NCBI GenBank assembly: GCA_963801715.1
Contig: CAWDGB010000004.1
Coordinates: 62,001-126,000, forward strand
Length of the DNA stretch: 64,000 nucleotides
DNA from: CAVVJA01 sp963801715
GTDB lineage: Bacteria; Actinomycetota; Actinomycetes; Mycobacteriales; Jatrophihabitantaceae
Direction of reading: 5' to 3'
Part shown: in pieces, positions 44,746 to 52,742 of the stretch
Position numbering within the stretch: position 1 is the stretch's first letter
Layout of the letters: each line of letters opens with the position of its first letter
Position numbers and translations under genes: made by a program
The notes under the pieces: model-generated
What the model was told of the DNA's origin: nothing
What the model saw: the letters and a program-made list of their open reading frames with translations, nothing else
Database searches by the model: none

Positions 44746-44939
44746 GTGACAGGTCTTCTCGTCCGTCACCGTATCCGTCACCGAATCCTTGTTGATCAAC
44801 GTGTCGTCCCCAGACGGTCACAAGTCGGCGTCCGCGCGCCGTCAGTCCTGAAGCGAGTGGATACAGGTAGTTGTCGAGGTCGCGGGTATCAGTGTCAACG
44901 GCTACCAAGCCGGTTCGGGATGATCTTGCGGGTGGCTCG

Positions 44940-45071
44940 AGGCCAGCAAATATGGGTGGAGCTGAGGGGACTCGAACCCCTGACCCCCACACTGCCAGTC
45001 CCATTTTACGGCCTATTGACAGGCGTTGGCAAACACCGAAAACCGCTTGCAGGCCCCGTATTTGCTGGCCT
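44940..45071. repeat. 13-bp inverted repeats around the left att copy
   Basis: AGGCCAGCAAATA at 44,940-44,952 and its exact complement TATTTGCTGGCCT at 45,059-45,071 flank the partial tRNA copy, with 106 bases between. They may be recombinase or excisionase binding arms, or a scar of a nested insertion. Confidence 0.6.
44952..44999 (-). repeat. Partial tRNA-Ala copy, left island boundary (att)
   Basis: These 48 bases are identical to 53,756-53,803, the 3' half of tRNA-Ala(GGC), from the anticodon loop to the discriminator base plus five bases past it. The copy stops abruptly at the anticodon loop, so it cannot be a working tRNA. Direct duplication of a tRNA 3' end is the normal footprint of a tRNA-specific integrase. 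Confidence 0.85.
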
Positions 45072-45231
45072 GCAGCGCGTTGAGCGTGGTTGGTCATTCC
45101 TGGCCGCGGACGACCATCTTTGAACTTCTTGCGGACTGGCTGCGGACCGCGCAAGATCAACAAGCTCATGGCGACAATCCCGCGACCCGACCCGGGAACT
45201 GATCGAGTTCGTGTCCGAGTCCAAGTCCTGG

Positions 45232-47631
45232 TCAGAACTTGCGCAGCGCAAGCAGGTGGAGTTTGTTGCGTTTGATGTCGTCGATTCGCGCTAGGAGATC
45301 GTCGAGGTCGTCGCCCACGTTCATGTGGCGGCCCGACAACGCGTCACCACGTCCTGCCGCCAGGTTCACGACCCACCCTGCGGCGATTTCAGGGTCCGCG
45401 CCCTGGCCCGCTGCGAGACGGGCCTTGATCCATCCGAACACCTGGCCTTCGGCTGTCTCGGGACCTGCTGTGCTTGCCAGCGCGGCCTCGCTCAGCCCGA
45501 TCGGCAACAGTCCCGGATCGAAGCTGAACACGCTGACACCGTGCGGTTTCAACTCCGCCGCGAGCGTCTCGGTCAGCTTCACCACCGCGGCCTTCGCAGC
45601 GGCGTAGGAGGAGACGAGCGGCCAGCGATGGACGGCAGCCTGACTGGTGATGCTGATGACGCGGCCGCGGCCTGCCGAAACCATCCCCGGAAGTACGGCG
45701 CTGGTGAGCATGTAGGCGCCGCCGAAGTTGATCTCGACGGCGCGCCACCACTCCGCCGGATCGGTCTCCCAGAGCGGGCCCATCGGGCCGTTGATGCCTG
45801 CGTTGTTGACGAGCACGTCGATCGGCCCGAGCTGCTCGGTAACCGCGGCGACGGCCGCGCGCGTTCGTTCGATATCGGTGACGTCGGCGACGGCGGTCGC
45901 GACGATCCCTCCGCGCGCGCGAATGGACGCGGCTGCCTCCTCGAGGGAAGCCTCGGACCGCCCGATCAGCGCGACCCGGGCACCGGCGTCCACCAGTCGC
46001 TCTGCGAGGAACCGTCCAAGGCCTCGGCCGCCACCGCTGACTAGGGCGACGGCGCCGTCGAGCTCACGGGCGGGAATCTGCTGTGGTCGGGCGAGGAGCC
46101 GCCTGAGGATTTTGCCGGACGGCGATTTGGGGATGGACTCGACGAACTCGACGCGCCGAATTCGCTTGTACGGCGTCACCCGCTCGGCGACCCATGCCAT
46201 CAACTCATCGTCAGTGAGCGCGGTGCGCCGCACGACGAACGCCTGAGGCACCTCGCCCGCCTCGTCATCAGGGAGCCCCACGACGGCTGCGTCGGCGACT
46301 GACGGATGGGACAGCAGGAGCTGCTCGAGTTCGGCGGGCGCGACTTGGAACCCCTTGTACTTGATCATTTCCTTGAGACGATCCACGACCTCGTACCACC
46401 CCTCGTCATCGACGGTGACAACGTCGCCCGTATGCAGCCATCCGTCGGCATCGATCGCGGCAGCGGTCGCTTCCTCGTCGTTGAGGTACCTGCGCATGAC
46501 ACTCGGTGCGCGAACGAGTAGCTCGCCTGGTTGTCCGGCTGCGACCTCGGCACCGGTCGTGGGATCGATGACGCGACATTCGACGCCCTGCACCGTGGGT
46601 CCGATCGACCACGGCTTGTCCGGGCCGTCGTCGGGCGCGATGTGGCTCGATCCGGCCAGCTCGGTCATTCCGTAAACCTGTTTCACGTGGCAGCCGGTAC
46701 GGCGCGCACATGTGGTGACGAGGTCGCTGGACATAGGCGCGGCGCCGACCGTCATCACGTGCAGGCTCGAGAGGTCGTAGTCGTCGAGCAGGTCAGTGTT
46801 GGCCAGCGCCTGGACGATCGGGGGAACGATCTCGGCGCGTGTCACGTGGTGGCGCTGGATCGTGTCGAGGAACCCCTCGATCTCGAACCGGGGCATCAAC
46901 ACCACGCACGCGCCGGCCCGCAAGGACAGGTTGAGCGTGACCTGGAGCCCGAACGTGTGCACGAGCGGCAACGAGGCGAGCACGGTGTCGCTGCTCGTCA
47001 CACCATGGGCGTCGCGCATCTGACTCAGGCTGGCGACGAGGTTGCGATGGGTCAGCACGACGCTCTTGGGCAGCCCGCTGGTGCCGCTGGAACGCGGGAG
47101 AAACGCCGTGTCGGAGGGACTGGCCAGCCCGGTCGGGAGGCCGCTCTTCCCCGCGGCGATGATCTGCTCGAATGCCGTAGCTCCGGCAGGATCGCCGTCG
47201 ACGACGAACGTCCCAGCGACCGCGGTACTGAGCGCCGCATTGCGCAGGACGCTCTCGAACAGGTGCGCTGTCGTGATAACCCAGCGCGTATCCGTCGCGA
47301 GGAAGTGATCGGTGAACTCGCTGGCCTTCGAATGCGGGCTGACCGTTGTGACGGTCGCACCGATGGTCAGTGCGGCGTACCACGCGACGACGAAGTCGAT
47401 GCTGTTCGTCGAGCACAGCGCCACGACATCGCCCGGGCGTACGCCCGCCGCTCGCAGGCCATGTCCGGCTCGACCGACCTTGTCGACAAGTTCGGCGTAC
47501 GTCAGGGCCTCGCCAGAGGCGGCGTCGATGAGCGCGCAACGCCCGCCGTGCTCGGCCGCCTCGCCCAGCACGTACTCCGGAAGTGTCTGGTCAGGGACCA
47601 TGGACTGTCGGGCCACATCCCGACGGCTCAC
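45232..47631 (-). CDS. Acyl-CoA ligase fused to a short-chain reductase
   Basis: A 799-residue two-domain protein. Residues 1-515 are an acyl/aryl-CoA synthetase (ANL family) with the P-loop FLPRSSGTSGLPKSVVLTHR, GWLHTGDVVTVDDEG and the C-terminal PKSPSGKILRR with the catalytic Lys. From about 520 an SDR begins: ALVSGGGRGLGRFLAERLVD, DVLVNNAGINGPMG, and the catalytic ISITSQ plus SSYAAAKAAVVK (Ser, Tyr-x3-Lys intact). The GTG start lies inside the GTGA stop of the DAHP synthase gene. It would activate a carboxylic acid as a CoA ester and reduce a keto group. Substrate unknown; an aromatic or acyl acid is inferred. Confidence 0.88.
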   Translation of the reverse strand: MSRRDVARQSMVPDQTLPEYVLGEAAEHGGRCALIDAASGEALTYAELVDKVGRAGHGLRAAGVRPGDVVALCSTNSIDFVVAWYAALTIGATVTTVSPHSKASEFTDHFLATDTRWVITTAHLFESVLRNAALSTAVAGTFVVDGDPAGATAFEQIIAAGKSGLPTGLASPSDTAFLPRSSGTSGLPKSVVLTHRNLVASLSQMRDAHGVTSSDTVLASLPLVHTFGLQVTLNLSLRAGACVVLMPRFEIEGFLDTIQRHHVTRAEIVPPIVQALANTDLLDDYDLSSLHVMTVGAAPMSSDLVTTCARRTGCHVKQVYGMTELAGSSHIAPDDGPDKPWSIGPTVQGVECRVIDPTTGAEVAAGQPGELLVRAPSVMRRYLNDEEATAAAIDADGWLHTGDVVTVDDEGWYEVVDRLKEMIKYKGFQVAPAELEQLLLSHPSVADAAVVGLPDDEAGEVPQAFVVRRTALTDDELMAWVAERVTPYKRIRRVEFVESIPKSPSGKILRRLLARPQQIPARELDGAVALVSGGGRGLGRFLAERLVDAGARVALIGRSEASLEEAAASIRARGGIVATAVADVTDIERTRAAVAAVTEQLGPIDVLVNNAGINGPMGPLWETDPAEWWRAVEINFGGAYMLTSAVLPGMVSAGRGRVISITSQAAVHRWPLVSSYAAAKAAVVKLTETLAAELKPHGVSVFSFDPGLLPIGLSEAALASTAGPETAEGQVFGWIKARLAAGQGADPEIAAGWVVNLAAGRGDALSGRHMNVGDDLDDLLARIDDIKRNKLHLLALRKF

Positions 47632-49430
47632 GACGCCGACGCCCGCTCAGACAGCAAATTCGCAACACGAAACGCGAGGTCGACGGACTGGCGCCCGTTG
47701 AGGCGCGGATCGCACCTCGTCGCGTAATGGCGGTCGAGGTCGCCCTCGCGCAGCGCCTCGCCGCCACCGAGGCACTCAGTGACGTCGTCACCGGTCAGCT
47801 CGACGTGCAGCCCACCCGGCCAGACGGCCTCCGAGGCGCACGCCGCGAAGAAGGCGTCGACCTCCGCGACGATGTCCTCGAAGTTGCGTGTCTTGCGACC
47901 GTTGGCCATCTGCACGGTATTGGCATGCATGGGATCGCACGCCCAGACGACCGGGTGCCCGGCATCGCGGACCGCGGCCAAGATCGGCGGCAGAACGTCC
48001 GGCAGTCGCTTGGCCCCCATCCGCGAGATGAACGTCAGCCGGCCCGGGTTCCTGTCGGGGTTGAGCCGCTCGCACAGCTCCAGTACCTCACCGACAGTCG
48101 CAGTCGGCCCGAGCTTGCAACCGATCGGATTCGCGATGCCTGACACGAACTCGATATGCGCGCCGTCCAGCGCCCGTGTTCGCTCGCCGACCCACACAGT
48201 GTGAGCCGACGTGTCAACCCATTCGCCGGTCTGCTCGTCGCGGCGGGTCATCGCCTCTTCGTAGCCGAGCAGCAACGCTTCGTGGCTGGTCCAGACATCG
48301 ACGCGGTTCATCTCGGTCGAGTCGCGGCCGATCCGCGACGCATGCAGGAAGCGCACAGCTCCGTCGATCTCCCGGGCGACCGCGTCGTAGCGTTCGCCCG
48401 CGGGGCTGGATGCCACAAAGTCCCGGTTCCACTCATGAACTCGGTCGAGGCTGCCGAAGCCGCCCGAGCTCAGCGAGCGCACGAGGTTGAGCTTGGACGC
48501 GGAGTGGTAGTAGGCGGTCAACATGCGCCGTGGGTCCGGCACGCGTCGTGCCGGGTCCGCTTCGATCGAGTTGACGATGTCACCGCGATACACCGGCAGT
48601 TCAACGCCGTCGATCGTCTCGACCGCCGCCGATCGCGGCTTCGCGAACTGGCCTGCCAGGCGCGCGACCTTAACGATATGGCTGCCGGACGCGTACGTCA
48701 GCACGATCGCCATCTGCAGGATCACCCGCAGCCGGTTTTCGACGGCCTGCGCGGTTAGTTCGTCGAACGATTCAGCACAGTCGCCGGCCTGCAGCAGGAA
48801 AGCGCGTCCAGCCGCGACCTCTGCCAGCTCGTCGGTGAGCGTGCGCACCTCGCCGCCGAACACCAGAGGCGGCATCACGCGCAGCTCCGCGAGCGTGTGC
48901 TCCAGCGCCGCCTCATTCGGCCACTCCGGCTGCTGGACCACCGGAAGACCATGCCAACTGGACGGCGACCACCTAGCGTCATGTGCGCGCATCGGTTGGC
49001 TCGCGTACCAACGCGTCGGGTTCAGTAGGCGCCGCGACTCTCCCTGGAGCAGACGGAAGCAGACCTCCGGGTGCGACGTGAGGAACTGCCGCAGACGCTC
49101 GGCTTCCAGCAGCACGTAGCGGACCGGGCCAAGCGCGACGAGGTCGCCGCTGATCGGTTCGCCGAGCAGGGCCGAGATCTCACCGAAGATCTCACCGCGC
49201 GCGAGCCGCGTGTGTTCGCGGCCGTTGATCCGCACCGCGGCCTGGCCGTCGATGAGGAACCCAAGACCGACGGACGTCTCGCCCTGAGTGAGCAGATGCT
49301 CGCCGGCGGCGGCCGCGTGGCCGCCGAACTGACTGGCGATCGCCCGAAGGTCCGCCTCGGGGAGGTCGCCCACCAACCGCGAGGTCCGCAGCGCACTCAC
49401 GACCTCGTCGAACTGGGCGTCCACGGTCAC
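47628..49430 (-). CDS. CNB domain fused to class II DAHP synthase
   Basis: A 600-residue protein from GTG (VTVDAQFDEVVSAL), which sits in the GTGA stop of the methyltransferase gene. Residues 1-145 form a cyclic-nucleotide-binding domain (LTQGETSVGLGFLIDGQAAV, then ARGEIFGEISALLGEP), but the Arg of the phosphate cassette is missing (ISGDLVAL). Residues about 160-600 are a complete plant-like (type II) DAHP synthase: LLQAGDCAESFDEL, VARLAGQFAKPRS, PVYRGDIVNSIEAD and DVTECLGGGEAL. The enzyme joins phosphoenolpyruvate and erythrose-4-phosphate, the first step to aromatics. The fusion suggests signal control or a docking role. Confidence 0.9.
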   Translation of the reverse strand: MTVDAQFDEVVSALRTSRLVGDLPEADLRAIASQFGGHAAAAGEHLLTQGETSVGLGFLIDGQAAVRINGREHTRLARGEIFGEISALLGEPISGDLVALGPVRYVLLEAERLRQFLTSHPEVCFRLLQGESRRLLNPTRWYASQPMRAHDARWSPSSWHGLPVVQQPEWPNEAALEHTLAELRVMPPLVFGGEVRTLTDELAEVAAGRAFLLQAGDCAESFDELTAQAVENRLRVILQMAIVLTYASGSHIVKVARLAGQFAKPRSAAVETIDGVELPVYRGDIVNSIEADPARRVPDPRRMLTAYYHSASKLNLVRSLSSGGFGSLDRVHEWNRDFVASSPAGERYDAVAREIDGAVRFLHASRIGRDSTEMNRVDVWTSHEALLLGYEEAMTRRDEQTGEWVDTSAHTVWVGERTRALDGAHIEFVSGIANPIGCKLGPTATVGEVLELCERLNPDRNPGRLTFISRMGAKRLPDVLPPILAAVRDAGHPVVWACDPMHANTVQMANGRKTRNFEDIVAEVDAFFAACASEAVWPGGLHVELTGDDVTECLGGGEALREGDLDRHYATRCDPRLNGRQSVDLAFRVANLLSERASAS

Positions 49431-51085
49431 TGGGCCCGCCTCGCTGCCAGGACGTGCACGTCGAGCGGTAGCTCGTGGCGCCCGACCAGTTCCAGCCCGG
49501 CCGCTGCCAGCAGGCTCGCATACTCGGTCTCGGTCCGCTCTCGGCCGCCGACGTTGCACAGCATGTGGATGTCCCATGCGTAGGCCAGGGAGGCCGAGCG
49601 ATCCTCCGGGATCAGTCGCTCGACGACCAGCAACTGCCCATCGGCCGCCATCGCCTCAGATATCCGCGCGAGGATCGTCCGACACATCTCGTCGTCCCAG
49701 TCATGTAGCACGCGCGAGAGAAGGTAGACGTCGCCACCCGCAGGTACGCCCTCGGTGAAATCGCCGGACAGGAACTCGACGCGCTGGCTGAGACCCGCTT
49801 GTGCGAATGCCGGCCGCGCCCCGTCGAGCACGTGCGGGCGGTCGAACAGCACGCCTCTGGCGCGGGGAGCAGCGGCAAGCATCCGCCTCAGCAGCGAGGA
49901 AGTGCCGCCGGCGACATCGACAATCCGATTCACCCCGTCGAGGGCGACGACCTCCGCGACCGCGCCGAACATCGCGGCGCTGGACGCCATCGCGGTGTCG
50001 AACAGTTCGCTCAACTCGGGCCGTTTCGCGAAGTACTCGAAATGGTGCTCGCCGAAATGGTCGTCGAACGCCTCCTCCCCGGTCCTGACCGAGTGGAGGA
50101 AGTGTCCGAAGGACTCATAGAACGGACCCCCATACAGCAGCGCGAGCGGTCGCAACGCGGGATCGGCGTCGATGCGCAGCAACCGACCGAGCTCGGTCAG
50201 CTCGAACGTGCCGCGCCGCGACTGCGTGACGACGCCGATCGAAGCGAGGTATCGCAGAAGCCGAGTCAGGCTGTCCACATCCGACGCAGTCGTCTCCGCC
50301 AACTGCGCGGCGGTCGCCTCCGGCTGCCCAGCGATCGCGTCCGCAAGCTTCAACTCGGCGGCGACGTGAATGGCCTGCGTCGCCCAAGCGCCGGTCATCA
50401 ACGTCAACAACCGCTTGGCGGCCGGGACAGAGTTGCGGCGGTGGGCATCGATGATCGCCGGGTAGTAACCCGAGGTCAGCAGTTCGACTCGCCGCACGAA
50501 GTGATTTCGGGCACTGGCGTCGCGGAAGTACAGCACTGTATTGCCCTCGCGGCGGTTATAGCCGCCGTCGTCCGGTCGCATCCAGCCGTGATCAGACAGG
50601 ATCGAGCGCATCGCCGAGATCGCCATCCGGTCGGGCTGGCCGATCGCAAGCGCGACGTGCGCCTCGTCGTTGCGTTCACGCTCGCCGTCGGCGATCGCAG
50701 TCAGCGGCGAACCCGGCGCCACCGTCAATGTGAACAGCTCGATCATCAGCGGGCGCCTGCCCTCAAGTGGAACCGGCACGCGACGGATCTGGACATCGAG
50801 TTCGCTCAACGACTGCCGGTAGCGCGCGGCGAGGCGGGCCTTAACTACCACACTTGGCTTCGGCTCCTCCGCGGTCAGCCCGCGCCGCGCCAGCGCGTCA
50901 TCGATCTCCCCAGAGTTCTCAGGGAACACGAGCACCGCAGCATGGCGCAGTTCGCAGGTCTTCACGATCTCGGCGAGGTCCTCGCTGGACAATTCCGGCA
51001 CGATCTCGGCGAGGAGCGCAGTCGTGTCGGTCTGTCGAAGGAATGCGATCGCGTCGTCCAGACGCGCCTCATCGGCTGGATGCAT
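49427..51085 (-). CDS. O-methyltransferase with an unrecognised N-terminal domain
   Basis: A 552-residue protein. The C-terminal part (about 210-550) is a plant-type O-methyltransferase: a dimerisation helix region (LTLMTGAWATQAIHVAAELK), then the SAM site IVDVAGGTSSLLRRML, LFDRPHVLDGARPAF and LLSRVLHDWDDEMC with the likely catalytic His. The first 195 residues (DDAIAFLRQTDTTALLAEIV, then AAVLVFPENSGEIDDALARR and PLMIELFTLTVAPGSPL) match no family I know and are beta/alpha mixed. Such enzymes methylate hydroxyls of phenols or polyketides. It is the first gene of the operon; the GGGGG-type ribosome site is weak. Aromatic O-methylation is inferred. Confidence 0.85.
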   Translation of the reverse strand: MHPADEARLDDAIAFLRQTDTTALLAEIVPELSSEDLAEIVKTCELRHAAVLVFPENSGEIDDALARRGLTAEEPKPSVVVKARLAARYRQSLSELDVQIRRVPVPLEGRRPLMIELFTLTVAPGSPLTAIADGERERNDEAHVALAIGQPDRMAISAMRSILSDHGWMRPDDGGYNRREGNTVLYFRDASARNHFVRRVELLTSGYYPAIIDAHRRNSVPAAKRLLTLMTGAWATQAIHVAAELKLADAIAGQPEATAAQLAETTASDVDSLTRLLRYLASIGVVTQSRRGTFELTELGRLLRIDADPALRPLALLYGGPFYESFGHFLHSVRTGEEAFDDHFGEHHFEYFAKRPELSELFDTAMASSAAMFGAVAEVVALDGVNRIVDVAGGTSSLLRRMLAAAPRARGVLFDRPHVLDGARPAFAQAGLSQRVEFLSGDFTEGVPAGGDVYLLSRVLHDWDDEMCRTILARISEAMAADGQLLVVERLIPEDRSASLAYAWDIHMLCNVGGRERTETEYASLLAAAGLELVGRHELPLDVHVLAARRAQ

Positions 51086-51329
51086 AACCTAGACCCCCTG
51101 TCGGCATTCGCGGGCGTCGAACCTCCTGTGTGCGCCTGTCTGCCCAGGCTAAGTCTTACGGCACGCAAGGCGGCTGCATATCGCATCATCTGGGGATTTC
51201 AAACGTCGACACTTCACCGATCACCGGCTACGAGCGGAAGGCCGTGTCCGGAAGTCGCGTGTCTCGGTTTTCCCTGGCATCGGCAAAAGGCTGGCACCCC
51301 AATCGGGATTGCGTCCTTGTCGCGATCAG
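51086..51329. promoter_or_regulatory. Region upstream of the island operon
   Basis: The 244 bases before the methyltransferase gene must carry the promoter of the three-gene operon and the 3' end of the next gene. I find no clear palindrome or known operator. Confidence 0.3.
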
Positions 51330-51656
51330 CTACTCGCGAACCGGCGCCGTGACGAGTACCGACATCGCGAGAACGGTCATGCCCACCGTCAAAAGGAGCG
51401 CGACAAGCGATGCCGCTCGCCCGATCCCTGAAGCCCGGCGGAGAGCACACGCCGCCACAACAGCTCCCACCACTGAGGGACCGACACCGGTGATGGTAAC
51501 GACGGCGCGGAAGTAGAGGAACCGCATCGGCGCGTCGTTTGAGTACAGAACAAAGTGCGGTTCGATCCACGAAACGGCCGCCAGCCCGAACAGCGCAAGC
51601 AGCAGTGACAACAGGTTCAGCCAGCTCACTCGCACCCGCGCAGGATGACAGCCCAT
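51330..51656 (-). CDS. Three-helix membrane protein
   Basis: A 108-residue protein with helices LNLLSLLLALFGLAAVSWIE, AVVTITGVGPSVVGAVVAAC and AASLVALLLTVGMTVLAMSV. No family is recognised and the ribosome site is weak. Lying upstream of the biosynthetic operon on the same strand, with about 244 bases between, it might be a small transporter or accessory protein of the pathway, but this is speculative. Confidence 0.5.
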   Translation of the reverse strand: MGCHPARVRVSWLNLLSLLLALFGLAAVSWIEPHFVLYSNDAPMRFLYFRAVVTITGVGPSVVGAVVAACALRRASGIGRAASLVALLLTVGMTVLAMSVLVTAPVRE

Positions 51657-51689
51657 GTCGCCCGACGCGCGCTAGAGGTGCTGCCGGAA

Positions 51690-52390
51690 CGCACACCAGC
51701 ACAACCTTCGCGCAACGCGGCTACTTAGTGTTTTCAGCACGACCGGTGTCCGGCCAGACTCGGTCGAGGTGCTCGGCGGGACGCTCTCAACCACCGGCTG
51801 CCCACCCGTTCATTTGGTGTGGCTCTCACATGGCCTGCGTCCCCGTCGAGTGCCGTGCGAGGAGTGGCTCGAAAGGGGTTTGCCCCTGCTCTAAGTAGCA
51901 ATGCCCTCCACGCCGTTTCGTAACGACGAGAGCGAGGAGGACGGCGATGGGCGTGATCATCGGGATGGACCCGCACAAGCGCTCGGCGACGATCGAGGTG
52001 ATCGACGAGCGCGGCACGGTGTTGTCGACTGGACGATTCGGGACGGACAAGGTCGGCTACCGCGACATGTTGGCCGAGGGGCGCCGGTTTGGTGAGCGTG
52101 TCTGGGCGGTCGAGGGCGCAACGGCATCGGCAAACACATCGCGCACCGCCTGGTCCACGACGGCGAGGTCGTGATCGACGTGCCGCCGAAGCTGTCGGCG
52201 CAGGTGCGGGTGTTCGCGACCGGCAACGGTCGCAAGACGGATCCGGTCGATGCGCATTCGGTGGCGATGGCCGCGTTCCACAACCATGGTCTGCTGCACG
52301 TCGAGGTCGATGACGACCTGCTGGTCCTCGGCATGCTCGCCGACCGTCGTGACGAGCTGGGCCGGGCCCGGACCCAGACGGAGCACTCGC
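51690..52390 (+). mobile_element. IS110-family element remnant (left end and 5' part of transposase)
   Basis: The transposase frame starts at the ATG at 51,947 with GAGGAGG upstream: GVIIGMDPHKRSATIEVIDE, then ERVWAVEGA. One base is missing near 52,118, after which the frame continues KHIAHRLVHDGEVVIDVPPK and DPVDAHSVAMAAFHNHGLL. The first Asp of the RuvC-like site (GMDPHK) and the DPVDA block are IS110 marks. The protein stops near 52,390, losing the C-terminal Ser domain. The left end (51,690-51,946), where IS110 members carry a bridge RNA, has a short AGGGG/CCCCT hairpin at 51,874-51,887. Confidence 0.7.
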
Positions 52391-52400
52391 GAGGCACAAC

Positions 52401-52742
52401 CTGACGGACGCGATCCCGAGCAACCACGACATCGCCATCCCCCGCGGCACGTGGCACCCGCGGATCGGCGCCCCGATCCAGTGGCACAGCTTCGATCCGG
52501 CGACGTTCGACATCGGCCGCTCGATGATCCCGATCGGCGACGCAGAGATCGGGCTGTACGACGCCCAGCGGACGATCATCGACACCTACCGCCTGCGCTA
52601 CGCGCTTGGCGCGGACACCGCTCACGAGGCTCTGCGTCGCTGGCTCCGCGGCGGCGGGCAGCCAGCCCAACTCCTGGCGACCGCCGAAGCGTTTCCCCGC
52701 ACCCGACCGATCATCCTGCGGTCGCTCGAGGTGTTGCTGTGA
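52401..52742 (+). pseudogene. AbiEi-like antitoxin, N-terminally truncated
   Basis: About 113 codons of the C-terminal part remain: TDAIPSNHDIAIPRGTWHPR, then FDPATFDIGRSMIPIGDAEI, YDAQRTIIDTYRLRY and a terminal IILRSLEVLL. This is the C-terminal domain of the type IV antitoxin AbiEi. The N-terminal winged-helix domain is gone: the frame runs directly into the IS110 remnant near 52,390. It still overlaps the toxin start by GTGA. Without the DNA-binding part it could not repress the operon. Confidence 0.65.

Noticed and set aside
44952..44999. Second tRNA gene
   Set aside because: It has only the 3' half of tRNA-Ala and no D-arm or acceptor 5' strand.
47628..49577. Longer DAHP synthase with 49 more N-terminal residues
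   Set aside because: Those codons overlap the end of the methyltransferase and read as its shadow; GTG at 49,430 overlaps the stop as GTGA.
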